Below are positions 50,305 to 61,923 of a stretch of DNA of 64,000 nt, piece after piece; the stretch's first letter is position 1, and every line of letters starts with the position of its first letter. Source of the stretch: Laetiporus sulphureus 93-53 (lineage: Eukaryota; Basidiomycota; Agaricomycetes; Polyporales; Laetiporaceae); the NCBI RefSeq assembly GCF_001632365.1, contig NW_024468519.1, positions 134,831-198,830 on the forward strand, read 5' to 3'. Position numbers and translations under genes: made by a program. Below the pieces are notes generated by a model. It had not been told where the DNA came from, did not search any database, and was given only the letters and a program-made list of their open reading frames with translations.

Positions 50305-50904
50305 GATGGATGGCGGACGTTAATGAGCAATGGGCGTGACAAACTCGGTTGTCACGAGGGCGGTGTCCAGGGGCCTTGGGCGGACACGACCACGTGGCGC
50401 GAGCATACATCGATCGCGTTCAACACTCCTTGGCGGGGGTGGCGTTATTCACAGCTGCTTATTCGACCACGACTCATTGGCACCCTATGTTTGCCACTCG
50501 AGCAGATACGGTTTCGAAAGTCACACGCTGCATCTGGCTTGTAGAATCATCCGTACTAGCGCAGGAGCCGTTAGCGAGCGACGGCCGGTCGCGTCGTGTC
50601 TGTGACTCGGATTATATGTGGAGCACTTACGCTATCTGTATCATGTCGACATCCTTCTGCTGGCTGCACTGTTCCGCACGAACTCCTTGATCAGCCAATC
50701 GTTGATCAAACATCGAAGCAAACGTTATAGCGCTGATGTCAAAGAACACTGCTTGGGTAATCCATCCGGGCCCGGTCTATCGGATATTTTGATGACTCTC
50801 GTTGAATGCATATCCCCACACCTATATAACCGGCTTCACACAGGTCATGCCGTTTCCGCTCAAAGGCGACGTGAGGTATCCATCCCTCTGATCCCGTATC
50901 CCCC
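50305..50904. promoter_or_regulatory. Divergent promoter region
   Basis: 600 bp between the EF-hand gene and the ABC transporter, read outward. Short frames only; no pleiotropic-drug-response element could be identified by eye. Confidence 0.4.
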
Positions 50905-53900
50905 ATGAGCAAGACACCAGGCGACGACGAAACGCTGGCGGGCGCTGAGCCACAGGCCCACCATGTGGATATCGTCCAGGCTGAGGCTGCCTTCATCGAG
51001 CTGTCCAGAACACTTTCAAGGCGTTCGCGTGCGACGCAGTTGAACGATGAAAGGGAAGAGAAGGGATATGAGCAAGACATCGAGAAAGCAAGAGAAGCTG
51101 ACTTGGAAGAAACATTCGACCTGCGCGAATACCTCAGCAGCACCAATGATGCCATGCAGAGTGCTGGCATCAAGCACAAGCACGTCGGTGTCACTTGGGA
51201 AAGCCTTCGAGTGGAGGTGCTTGGAGGAACAGGCCACAAGGTATAACCAGTTGCTTCATCGTGACTTTTCATCACGGCTCATAGATTTCTACTTTAGCTA
51301 TACGTCCGAACATTTGGCCGTAGGTAGCAGCAAAACTATATGTCGTGCCGGTGCTGATATTCCACGCAGAGGATGCCCTGAATTTTTGGCTCACTCCATT
51401 CTTACTGCTCCAGCCACTAGTCCGGCCACTGGTATCAAAATTGCTTCCCTCCAAGCACATCGAAACAACACCTATTCTTCAAGAGTAAGCATATGCCGTC
51501 AATTCGTGCATCATGAGTATATTGACAAAATTCTTAGGCAGTCGGGGCTTCTGAAGCCGGGGGAAATGTGCCTCGTTTTGGGATGTCCTGGGGCGGGCTG
51601 TACCACGTTCCTCAAGACCATGGCTAACGAGAGGAGGGAATACGCGAAGATATCCGGTGACGTCCGTTACGCCGGTATCGATGCGCACGAGATGGCCAAG
51701 TATTACAAGGGCGAGGTCGTCTACAACCAAGAGGGTAAGCACGCATGAGACGGTGCAGGCGTAGCGGAGCTGACAAGCGACCTAGACGACATCCATATCG
51801 CGACATTGACCGTCTCGCAGACGCTTGCATTCGCATTGTCGCTGAAGACACCGGGGCCGAACGGTCGCCTGCCGGGGATGTCGCGTAAGGAGTTCAACCA
51901 GACCGTCATGGGCGTCTTGCTCCGCATGCTGAACATCCCCCACACCGCGAACACGTACGTCGGCGACGAGTTCGTGCGAGGCGTGTCAGGAGGGGAGCGG
52001 AAGCGCGTGTCGATCGCGGAAATGATGGCCACGCGAGCCCATGTGCTATGCTATGACAACTCTACCCGCGGGCTCGATGCGAGCACCGCGCTGGACTTTG
52101 TCAAGTCGTTGAGGGTTATGACGGATGTCCTCGGCCAGACAGTCTTCGTGACATTGTTCGTATGTTCTCTTCACACGCGTATACTCATTCTGACTCGCCC
52201 CCCTCTAGATACCAAGCTGGCGAATCTATCTACGAGCTCTTCGACAAGGTCCTCGTCCTCGACAAAGGCCGCCAGGTGTACTTCGGTCCGCCCTCGACCG
52301 CTCGGGCATACTTCGAAGGGCTCGGCTACAAGCCGCTCCCGCGCCAGAGCACGCCCGACTACCTCACCGGCTGCACGGACCCCAACGAGCGGCAGTTCGC
52401 GGAGGGTCGCTCGGAGGCGGATGTCCCCACCACGCCCGAGGAGCTGGAACAGGCGTTCCTGCAGTCGTCGTTCGCGCACGAGATGCACGCCTCGCTTGCA
52501 GATTACAAGACGCTCATGGAGCACGACAAGGCGGACCAGGAGGCTTTCCGCGCGGCGGTCGCAGCGGACAAGAAGCGCGGCGTGTCGAAGAAAAGCCCGT
52601 ACACGCAGGGCTTTTTCAACCAAGTGCGCGCGCTCACGATGCGCCAGTTCCAGATGCGTGTGCAGGACCGGTTCCAGCTGATCACGAGCTACTCGTTGCA
52701 CACTGTGAGTGTGACCGCCCGTGAATGGGTTCGGTGTCTTTACTGACCGAGCGCTACGGTAGATTTTGGCGCTGGTCATTGGGGCGGCGTATTTTGACCT
52801 CAAGCCTGATGCGGCGGGCGCATTTACGAGGGGGTCGGTCGTCTTCGCTGCGATGCTTACTACTTGTTTGGATACTTTCGGAGAGGTATGCGTCTGCTAC
52901 TAAGATTATATTTCCTCAAGTTCATGTATTGTGAATTGCAGATGCCTGTGCAGATGCTTGGTCGACCCATCATCAAGAAGCAGGTTGGTACGATCTTCCA
53001 GTCTTAAAGGCATTTAATCTCTGATTATTACTGTTTCTAGACGAGCTATGGCCTGTATAGACCGGCAGCGATAGCCATCGCCAACACATTAGCGGATATC
53101 CCATTCTCTGCAACGAGGGTCTTCATCTACAATATCATCATCTACTTCATGGCGCACCTCGCGCGATCGGCAGGCGGTTTCTGGACGTATCATCTCTTTG
53201 TGAGCAATATTTTCTTCACGCATTGATTATGGATATGCTGATGCATGCGCAGACGTACATCACGTTCTTGACGATGCAAGGTTTCTTCAGGACGTTTGGG
53301 TTCATGTGCACCAACTTTGACTCGGCGTTCCGCCTTGCGACATTCTTCTTGCCGAACATGATCCTGTATGCTGGTTATATGATCCCTGTCTTTCAGATGA
53401 AGCGCTGGCTGTTCTGGATCGTACGTATCTGTTCAGCATGCTGACTGGCAGTCGCTGATGTTTGCATGCAGTACTATATTAATCCGATATCTTATGGTAG
53501 GCGTCTGAGAATCTGCTGATGGCCAATCGCTTATCGGTGTTCAGGCTGGGGTGGGAACATGGAGAACGAATTCATGCGCTTATCCGTACGTTCAGTCCTA
53601 TCTCTATCCGTTGCGCATTTTGCTCAGTTATGGTAGTTGGATTGCGATGGCGATTACATAGTCCCACGTAACCCTCCAGGATCAAACAAGTATCCGTGAG
53701 TGTCTCCATCGAGATTCGCAATAGGATATGATCTGAATTTTCCCCCACCAGTGACTACCTCGGAGAAAACCAGGCTTGCACGCTATACGGTGGTACATCA
53801 GGACAAAGCACGATCCCTGGCCGGTCGTACGTCGACGCTGGATACCAACTCAATGTCTCGAATCTCTGGCGCGAGAACTTCCTCGTGCTAGTTGGATTCT

Positions 53901-56839
53901 TCTTGCTGTTCCAGCTCACACAGGTTCTTCTCGTCGAACTTTATCCTGTAAGTCTTCTTGCTTTTATTTTTCAGCGGTAGCAGCTTCGTTATTCAACTCT
54001 ATGTTTCGCAGCAATTTTACGGTGCTGCGGCTGTGACTATCCACGCCAAAGAGAACAACGAACGGAAAGCACTAAATGCTCGTCTGCGGGCACGCAAGGC
54101 AGAGCGAGAGGGAAAAAGTAAGGAGGGCGTTGACATTGAGAGAGTTGGGGAAAACAAAAAGTGTGTCTGAACGAACTTCAGCTACGAGAGCTGGTACTGA
54201 CCAGGTATGGTAGTGACGGCAACTTCGACTTTGAAAGCAAGACGTTCACTTGGGAGAACATCAATTACCATGTCCCCGTAGCTGGCGGCTCGCTCAGGCT
54301 TTTGCACGATGTGTTTGGCTATTGCAAGCCGGGTACGTTGACTGCTCTCATGGGCTCGTCCGGTGCAGGTAGGTCAAATCTTTGTTGGAATGCTGTCCGC
54401 AGGATCACTCATCCCATGCACGAATAGGCAAGACGACTTGCTTGGATGTGTTGGCACAACGCAAGAACATCGGGGTCGTGACTGGGGAACTGCTTCTCGA
54501 CGGTCGTCCGCTTGGAACAGACTTCGCGCGCAAGACTGCTTACGGTGCGCGAACATATATGAGCTAGGACATATGCAAGTTTACTGAATTGCGCCCTTCC
54601 AGCCGAGCAAATGGATGTCCACGAAGGCACTGCTACCGTCAGAGAGGCCATGCGGTTCTCCGCATACCTCCGGCAGCCATTTGATGTGCCGAAGGCAGAG
54701 AAGGACGCCTACGTCGAGGAGATGATCGAGGTGCTGGAACTGCAAGACCTGGCCGACGCAGTGGTGTACAGTCTTGGAGTGGAGGCGCGCAAACGGCTCA
54801 CTATTGGAGTGGAGCTGGCGAGCAAGCCGTCGCTGCTGTTCCTGGACGAGCCAACGTCCGGATTGGACGGGCAGAGTGCGTGGAACCTCGTTCGTTTCCT
54901 GCGAAAACTCGCAGACAGTGGGCAGGCGATTCTGTGCACTATCCACCAGCCGTCGTCGATGCTCATTCAGACGTTCGACAAGCTGCTCCTGCTTGAGAAG
55001 GGCGGTGAGACGGTCTACTTTGGCGGCATCGGTCCTGATTGTTACGTTCTGCGGGAGTACTTTGCTCGCTACGGAGCTGTTTGCCCGCCTAACGTCAACC
55101 CAGCTGAAGTGAGTTCGGCAAATATTGGGTATCCCGAAGGTCACTGAACACCCCCTCTCTTTTATAGTTCATGCTGGATGCCATTGGTGCTGGACTCGCC
55201 CCTCGTATCGGCGATCGTGATTGGAAGGACGTGTGGCTGGATTCCCCTGAGTATGCAGATACAAGGACAGAGATTGACCTAATCAAGCGGGAGGCCTTGG
55301 CCAAGGCTGTTAATGAGAACGATAAGCCCGCCACCTGTAAGGATTATTGCAGTCGCTGCATTACTTCATGCTAATCTTTGCGTATCATAGACGCCGCGCC
55401 GTTCTGGTACCAGCTGAAGGTCGTTGTTGTGCGGAATAGCACGATGTTGTGGAGGTCGCCGGATTATGTGTTCAGTCGTCTCTTCGTGCATGCCTTCATC
55501 TCGCTGTTCGTCTCGCTGCCCTTCCTTCGATTGGGCAACAGCTCTCGTGACCTGCAATATCGGGTCTTCGGAATGTATGTGTTTCCGTGTTCGTTCCTTC
55601 CGCGCTGCTGAATGTGCCGAATAGCTTCTGGGTGACTATCCTTCCGGCTATCGTCATGGGCCAATTGGAGCCAATGTGGATTTTGAATAGGCGTACGTAC
55701 AAATAGTCCGCGTCATCAGATTAACTGGCTGATAATTATGGTATCCAGGGATTTTCATTCGAGGTTAGTTCAGGGTGATCGTTTTCGGGAGATAAGTGCT
55801 TACAATGTGTGATGCAGAGGCGTCCAGTAGGATATACTCCCCGTATGTGTTCGCCATCGCACAGCTTGTTGGGGAGATGCCGTACTCTGTTCTTTGCGCT
55901 ATTGTTTACTGGGTTCTGATGGTATGCGAGCTTCCGTCACTATACGTCAAACGGTAGACTGACACGGATGCCCTGACAGGTCTATCCGATGGGATTCGGC
56001 AAAGGTTCGGCCGGAGTGAGGGGGACTTTCTTCCAGTTCCTGGTCACCCTGTTCATGGAGCTGTTTGGCGTGACCTTGGGTCAGCTCATCGGTGCAATCT
56101 CTCCTAGCATGCAGGTCTGTTCTCACCTGCCTACGAGATGGTACAACGCTTAAGTTGAGACATACAGATTGCGCCTCTCTTCAATCCGTTTATTATCCTT
56201 GTCCTGAGTACCTTCTGTGGAGTCACGATCCCGTATCCCACGATGGAGAAGTTCTGGCGTGCATGGATGTATCAACTTGATCCGTACACCCGTACGCTCA
56301 GCTCGATGTTGTCCACAGAGTTGCAGTATGTCTCAACGCCATGCACTGGCTGCTCTCGCTAACCGGAGGCTCTTGCCAGTGGATTAAAGATTCAATGCCA
56401 GAGCGAAGAGTTTACGGTCTTTCACCCGCCTTCCGGGCAAACGTGTCAGGAATGGGCAGGCACCTTCGTCTCTTCCTACGGCGGTTATCTGGAGAACCCG
56501 AACGCAACCAGTTCATGTCATTACTGTCAATATGCTGTATGTGCTTGCTTTTTGAAGCGCTTGAGACAGACTGAGCCAGCTATTAATCAGGTTGGTGACC
56601 AATTCTTTGAGCCACTGAACATCAAGTACTCTGATCGATGGAGAGATGCGTTCATCCTGTTTTCTTTCTGCAGTATGTGCACTAGTCTCCATCTCTGCTT
56701 TATCTGACACTGACAATCTTTATTGCAGTATTCAATATCATTGTGACCATCAGTAAGTGGCGCAGCGCTGAACCTTCGGCACACGCTCACCCAGACCTTT
56801 CTAGTCGCGTCGCGTTTCCTACGCTATGCCAAGCGATAA
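50905..56839 (+). CDS. PDR-type (ABCG) full ABC transporter, about 1430 aa
   Basis: Drug or lipid exporter of the plasma membrane with reverse topology (NBD-TMD)x2 and more than 20 exons. N-terminal part: [32 protein letters not shown], typical of the family. NBD1: Walker [13 protein letters not shown] with Cys in place of the usual Lys, signature [13 protein letters not shown], Walker [19 protein letters not shown]1 has several helices ([43 protein letters not shown]) and a loop [19 protein letters not shown]2: Walker A GSSGAGKTTCLD, degenerate signature (LTIGVELA), Walker [17 protein letters not shown]2 ends with QWAG-like EEWAG-type segment and FLRYAKR. The substitutions are usual for PDR proteins, where NBD1 is catalytically weak. 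An intron splits Walker A of NBD2 at 54,370-54,429. Substrate unknown. Confidence 0.95.
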
Positions 56840-57169
56840 AGCGACCATCTATATTGCGTACGTTTACAATTGAGTTGGATGAGAGAGGAACGAACTGTCG
56901 CACATGTCTCTGGCATCTGCTGCATACGTAGAAATGCGTAGAATATGATAAAGCCCTGTAATGAATGCACGAGTCATGGTCACCGGTTACGTACCTCTGG
57001 CCTTTTATTTTCATGCTATACATCACTTTGGCAGCCACTGTAGACACCGATACAGGCGAGGTGGAACAAGGAAGACCTTACAGGTACAGAGCACTGACTG
57101 GGTATAGGAGACACTATACAATACAGCTTGATGAAGGCTAATGTGGCAGGCATGGGTACAGAGTATCGG
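56840..57169. other. Convergent intergenic region
   Basis: 3' flanks of the ABC transporter and prefoldin genes; nothing else seen. Confidence 0.4.
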
Positions 57170-57751
57170 TTAACGTTGTTGAGACGTGCTTTGGAACTGA
57201 ACGAGCTAGACGTCAGCGTCAGTTTTGCTGAACTATACTGCAACTCACAATGTCTCGGAGTTGCGCCTGGGCGTCGTTGAATTGCTTCTCCAAGTACTTC
57301 GACTGGGTGGTGGCAATAAGAGAATGGGAGTGATGCTAACTGGTCAAGAATTACCTTCTTGTTTTGATTGTTGATGTCATCCGTGAGCTCCTTCTCCTCT
57401 GCCTTAAGTTCCTTCTCCATCGTCGGTCTTGGGACCATCATGAACCTAGCAGCACCTAATCAGTGCAGGGTCTACAAGCCTATGAAGCGGTCACGGACAT
57501 CTTTCCAACGCCCTTGTATAGATTGACATCTCCCTCCAACGAAGTAATCTCCTCTATCGTAAGCTGGAGGATCCGTCGTTCCCGCTCCCTGGCCGCTATC
57601 TGCTGTCGAGATACATTTAAAGCCCGTTGTGACTGGACGGCGGTTTGCTGAATTTGCACTAGGATCTGCCAGATGTAAGCATCAAAGTCGGAATTGCGAT
57701 GACAAGCCAAACAAGAACCTTGCGAAGAGTTTCATCAGGAAGGCTAGCCAT
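57170..57751 (-). CDS. PFD1: Prefoldin subunit 1, 123 aa
   Basis: Beta-type subunit of the hexameric prefoldin chaperone, which delivers unfolded actin and tubulin to CCT. Five exons (57719-57751, 57499-57665, 57355-57445, 57249-57302, 57170-57196) join in phase. The sequence is two helices (QIQQTAVQSQRALNVSRQQI and KELTDDINNQNKKSKYLEKQ) around the hairpin LEGDVNLYKGVGKMFMMVPR, which is the prefoldin beta signature. Length fits the family. Confidence 0.93.
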
Positions 57752-58002
57752 AGTGGGTGGCGGATGGTGGTCGACTTTGACGCGTCCAAATGATCGACGC
57801 GTCCTGTGGCGCGTCAATGTTAAGCGCTGGTACACTTGTTCTTCAACTCTCTCTCGTAGTGTACCTCTCGGCTTGCTCGCTCTCGTGCATTTTGTCATCT
57901 TTCGTCTTCCTCTTACGCGCTTTCTGTCTCAGCCACTCGTGCAGTCTTGTGCCCTATTTTTGCCGCTGACTAGCTGCCCGCGTCAGAGCGTCCTCTACTA
58001 CT
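57752..58002. promoter_or_regulatory. Divergent promoter between PFD1 and SNU114
   Basis: 251 bp separate the two start codons. A CCAAT-like motif was not obvious; the stretch is mixed with pyrimidine-rich tracts just before the SNU114 start. Confidence 0.5.
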
Positions 58003-61000
58003 ATGGCCTCCTTTGAAGACTATGATGAGTTCGGTAACTACATCGGTGCTGACCTCGAGTCAGAGGAGGAGGAGGAATTGCAGCAGAATGAGTTCATTCA
58101 GCAGCCGCAAGTCCAGCCGCTGGAGGGATTTGAAGAGGAGCCTATGCAGGTCGAAGAAGAGACAGCGTTGATGGAAGTTGATGGTGCGCTTGCTAATACG
58201 CTCTGTATTGACATTTGATACATTCTCTACACCACAGAACAAATGCACAATGCCGTGGTACTGCATGAGGACAAGCAGTACTATCCTTCGGCGGAGGAGG
58301 TGTATGGTGCCGAGGTAGAAACGCTAGTGCAGGAAGAGGACGCACAGCCATTATCTGAGCCGATCATTGCTCCAGTAAAAGTGCGAAAATGGACGGTGGA
58401 AGAGAAGGATATGCCGGAGACTCGGTTCGACAAAGGGTAAGTTGCTTAGAGCTGTTCGTCTAACAAGTCTCAGTGTTTGCGTAGATTCATGCTGAACATG
58501 ACCGGCTTTCCCGAGTTCGTGCGGAATGTTGCCGTGGTTGGACATTTGCACCACGGAAAGACGGCGTTGATGGATATGCTGACCTTTGAGACTCATAAAA
58601 TGATGTGGGATTCCGATCATCAGGTGAGACACCCTGATTCGTGTATTTAATTCGTTCTGAGTCTCTTCTTTCAGACACGGTACACTGACACACATGTACT
58701 TGCACGAGAACGTGGTATTTCGATCAAGTCCTCACCCATGTCCCTGATACTGTCCACAAGCTTCGGCAAATCACACTTGATTCATCTGGTAGACACGCCA
58801 GGCCATGTCAACTTCATGGATGAGGTTGCCTCGGCAGTTCGTCTGGTGGACGGTGTCGTCCTTGTGGTCGACGTCGTTGAGGGGGTGAGTCGTTGTCTTG
58901 CCATAAATTGACGGCATATTGATCACAAAGGGTAGGTGATGGTGAACACAGAGCACATTATTCGTCACTGTTTGCAAGAAAACGTGAAGATAACGCTGGT
59001 GGTGAACAAGATCGACAGGCTAGTGTTGGAGCTGCGCATCAAGCCTGCTGATGCTTATTACAAGATCAAGCATACCATTGAGGAGGTCAACACGTTCATT
59101 AGGTGCGTATAGGCATCGCCTCGCTATCACACCAGCTAAAAGTGGACTCCAGTGGCATCAACCCTGATCCAGCGCTTCGGCTCAGTCCAGAAAATGGCAA
59201 TGTCGCTTTCGCGAGCACAGATATGCACTGGTGCTTTACCCTCAGATCGTTCGCTCAGATGTACGCTGACACATATGGTGAGTGTGGTCCCAAATCCTTT
59301 AGGCCTTACATTTATCTGCGTTCGTTCAGGGCCTCTGGACGTCGCTACATTCGCGGACCGACTCTGGGGCAACATTTACTTCAACTCTGAGACGCGTAAG
59401 TTCACCCGGAAGCCTGCCGACCCGGAAGCAAACCGCTCGTTCGTCCACTTTATCCTCGAACCGCTCTACAAGCTCTATACCCAGGTCCTGAGCGAAGAGA
59501 CGGACGGCCTCAAGGAGACTCTCGACAGCCTCCATATCCAGCTGGCGCCGGTGATGTACAAGATGGATGTGAGACCGCTTCTGAAGGCGGCGCTAGCCCA
59601 GTTCTTCGGGCCTTCGGTCGGCTTGATAGACATGATCGTCGAACACATTCCATCCCCTGTGGAAGCCACAGCGGACAAGGTTGAACGGACTTATATGGGC
59701 CCAATGTCCTCAGAAATAGTTTCGCATATGAAGACATGCAATCCTGATGGACCTGTGATGGTGCAGATCACCAAGCTCTACCACACAACGGACGCACAAT
59801 CGTTCCGTGCGTTTGGGCGCGTCATTAGCGGAACGGTTAGGAAAGGTATGGATGTGAAGGTACTTGGCGAAGGCTACTCGCCGGAAGACGAGGAGGACAT
59901 GGTGAAGGCTACGGTGGAGGACATCTGGATAAGCGAAGCGAGGTAATGACATGCAATCAACTGTCCATTCTCCTAAACTTACGGAGCACTGCAGGTACTT
60001 TGTGCCTGCGGAGGAGGTTCCTGCGGGTAATCTCGTGTTGCTTGGTGGCGTGGATGCATCTATCACAAAGACAGCGACTCTCGCATCCGCCGACGTTGAA
60101 GATGACTTGTACATCTTCCGGCCGATTAAACACATGACGCAGTCGGTGCTGAAGATCGCCATCGAGCCCATAGCGCCATCAGAGTTGCCGAAGATGCTTT
60201 CAGGTTTGCGAAGCATCAACAAGTCGTACCCGCTCGTGTCGACGAAGGTTGAGGAGAGTGGCGAGCATGTGGTCAGTGGAACCGGGGAGCTCTATCTTGA
60301 CTGCGTCATGCATGACCTGCGGCGGCTATTTTCTGAGATCGAGATCAAGGTTTCAGACCCTGTTACGAAGTTCTGCGAGACGGTGTTGGAGACGAGTGCG
60401 TTGAAGTGCTACGCAGATACCCCGAACAAAAAGTGAGAACAAAGTTGATCCTCTGAATGCCAAATCTAATAAACAAACATCCCAGGAACCGGATTACGAT
60501 GATTGCGGAACCCTTAGAACGAGGTATTGCAGAGGACATTGAAACTGGACGAGTGACGATGCGGATGTCTGCGAAGGAGCGGGGCAAGTTCTTCGAGGAG
60601 AAGTACCAGTGGGATTTGCTTGCTTCTCGGTCGATATGGGCCTTTGGTCCTGATGATAGTGGTCCAAACATTTTGCTGGATGATACACTGCCATCGCAGG
60701 TGAGCCACATACGACTCGATCGGGTGTCGCCTCCGTTGCTGAGAATGGCCCCAGATCGACAAAAAACTCCTTGGGACCGTCAAGGAGCATATCAAGCAAG
60801 GGTTTCAGTGGGGTGCTCGAGAAGGCCCGCTTTGTGATGAACGTTCGTGCCCTATTTCTGTGTCGTTCCTATGCTTACTGACTGATTATGGACCGCGCAG
60901 CCATGCGCAACGTGAAATTCCGCATTCTGGATGCAAGCCTTGCTCAGGAGCCAATCTTCCGTGGGGGAGGGCAAATTGTTCCTACAGCGCGTCGTGTCTG

Positions 61001-61635
61001 CTATTCTTCTTTCTTGATGGTACGTTAACTGCTTTGAGACTACGAGGAGATCTGACAAAGAGAACCATCAGGCCACACCGCGGTTGATGGAGCCAGTTTA
61101 TTTCGTCGAAGTACAAGCGCCGGCGGATTGCATTTCTGCGGTCTACACAGTCCTTGCTCGCCGGCGTGGCCATGTCACGCAAGACATTCCGAAGGCCGGA
61201 TCACCATTGTACACGGTCAAAGCTCTCATCCCCGTCATTGATGCGAATGGCTTTGAGACGGACCTGCGGGCGGCCACACAGGGTCAGGCATTCTGCTTGC
61301 AGGTCTTCGACCACTGGTCGATTGTGCCAGGTCAGTATAACGTCAGTATCCTCTCAATTATGTTCTGATGAACATTGCGATAGGTGATCCTGCGGACACG
61401 AGCATCAAGTTGCGGCCTCTAGAACCCGCTTCCGGGCAAGCGCTTGCGAGGGATTTGGTCTTGAAAACACGGCGACGGAAAGGTCTCGGAGATCAGATTG
61501 CTGTCTCAAAATACCTCGACGACGAGTTCATTGTGCGTGTTTGGTCCCAATCATTGTTCATGGCTGTTTACTTATGCTGCGCATCGCTCGCAGCTGGCAT
61601 TGTCCGCCTCGGGGCATGCGGATCTGCTGGGTTAG
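58003..61635 (+). CDS. SNU114: U5 snRNP GTPase Snu114 (EFTUD2), about 985 aa
   Basis: EF-2-like GTPase that controls Brr2 and spliceosome activation and disassembly. About a dozen exons. The acidic N-terminus ([15 protein letters not shown] then EEEEELQQ) is the mark that separates it from EF-2. GTPase motifs: [14 protein letters not shown] (G1), [15 protein letters not shown] (G3) and [12 protein letters not shown] (G4). Domain II is seen in [16 protein letters not shown], the later domains in [18 protein letters not shown] and [22 protein letters not shown], and the C-terminus in [15 protein letters not shown] and [20 protein letters not shown] before the final exon [13 protein letters not shown]. 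All key residues appear intact. Confidence 0.96.
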
Positions 61636-61923
61636 TGTAGGTAGAGTTTGGTTGCTATATCTGATGTACAACGCGGGAGCACTTTTGCTGCATGTGTGGC
61701 CGGAGAATGAGAATGGCACTAGGCAGGGGCGGGCGCTATTCGTGCCTTGTTAGAGTCCACGTGGCAAGCATAGAACTTAGTGGAAAGTGGATACGTGGCA
61801 GGTCGAGCCAGGCGCATTTAGAGCAGACAAACACTCGCACGCTCGCCATCTGTTCTTGTCATATCCTCGCTCGTTTTCTCTCCCTACCACATTGTTTTCA
61901 ACCGTCACGGTCCTTCGTATACC

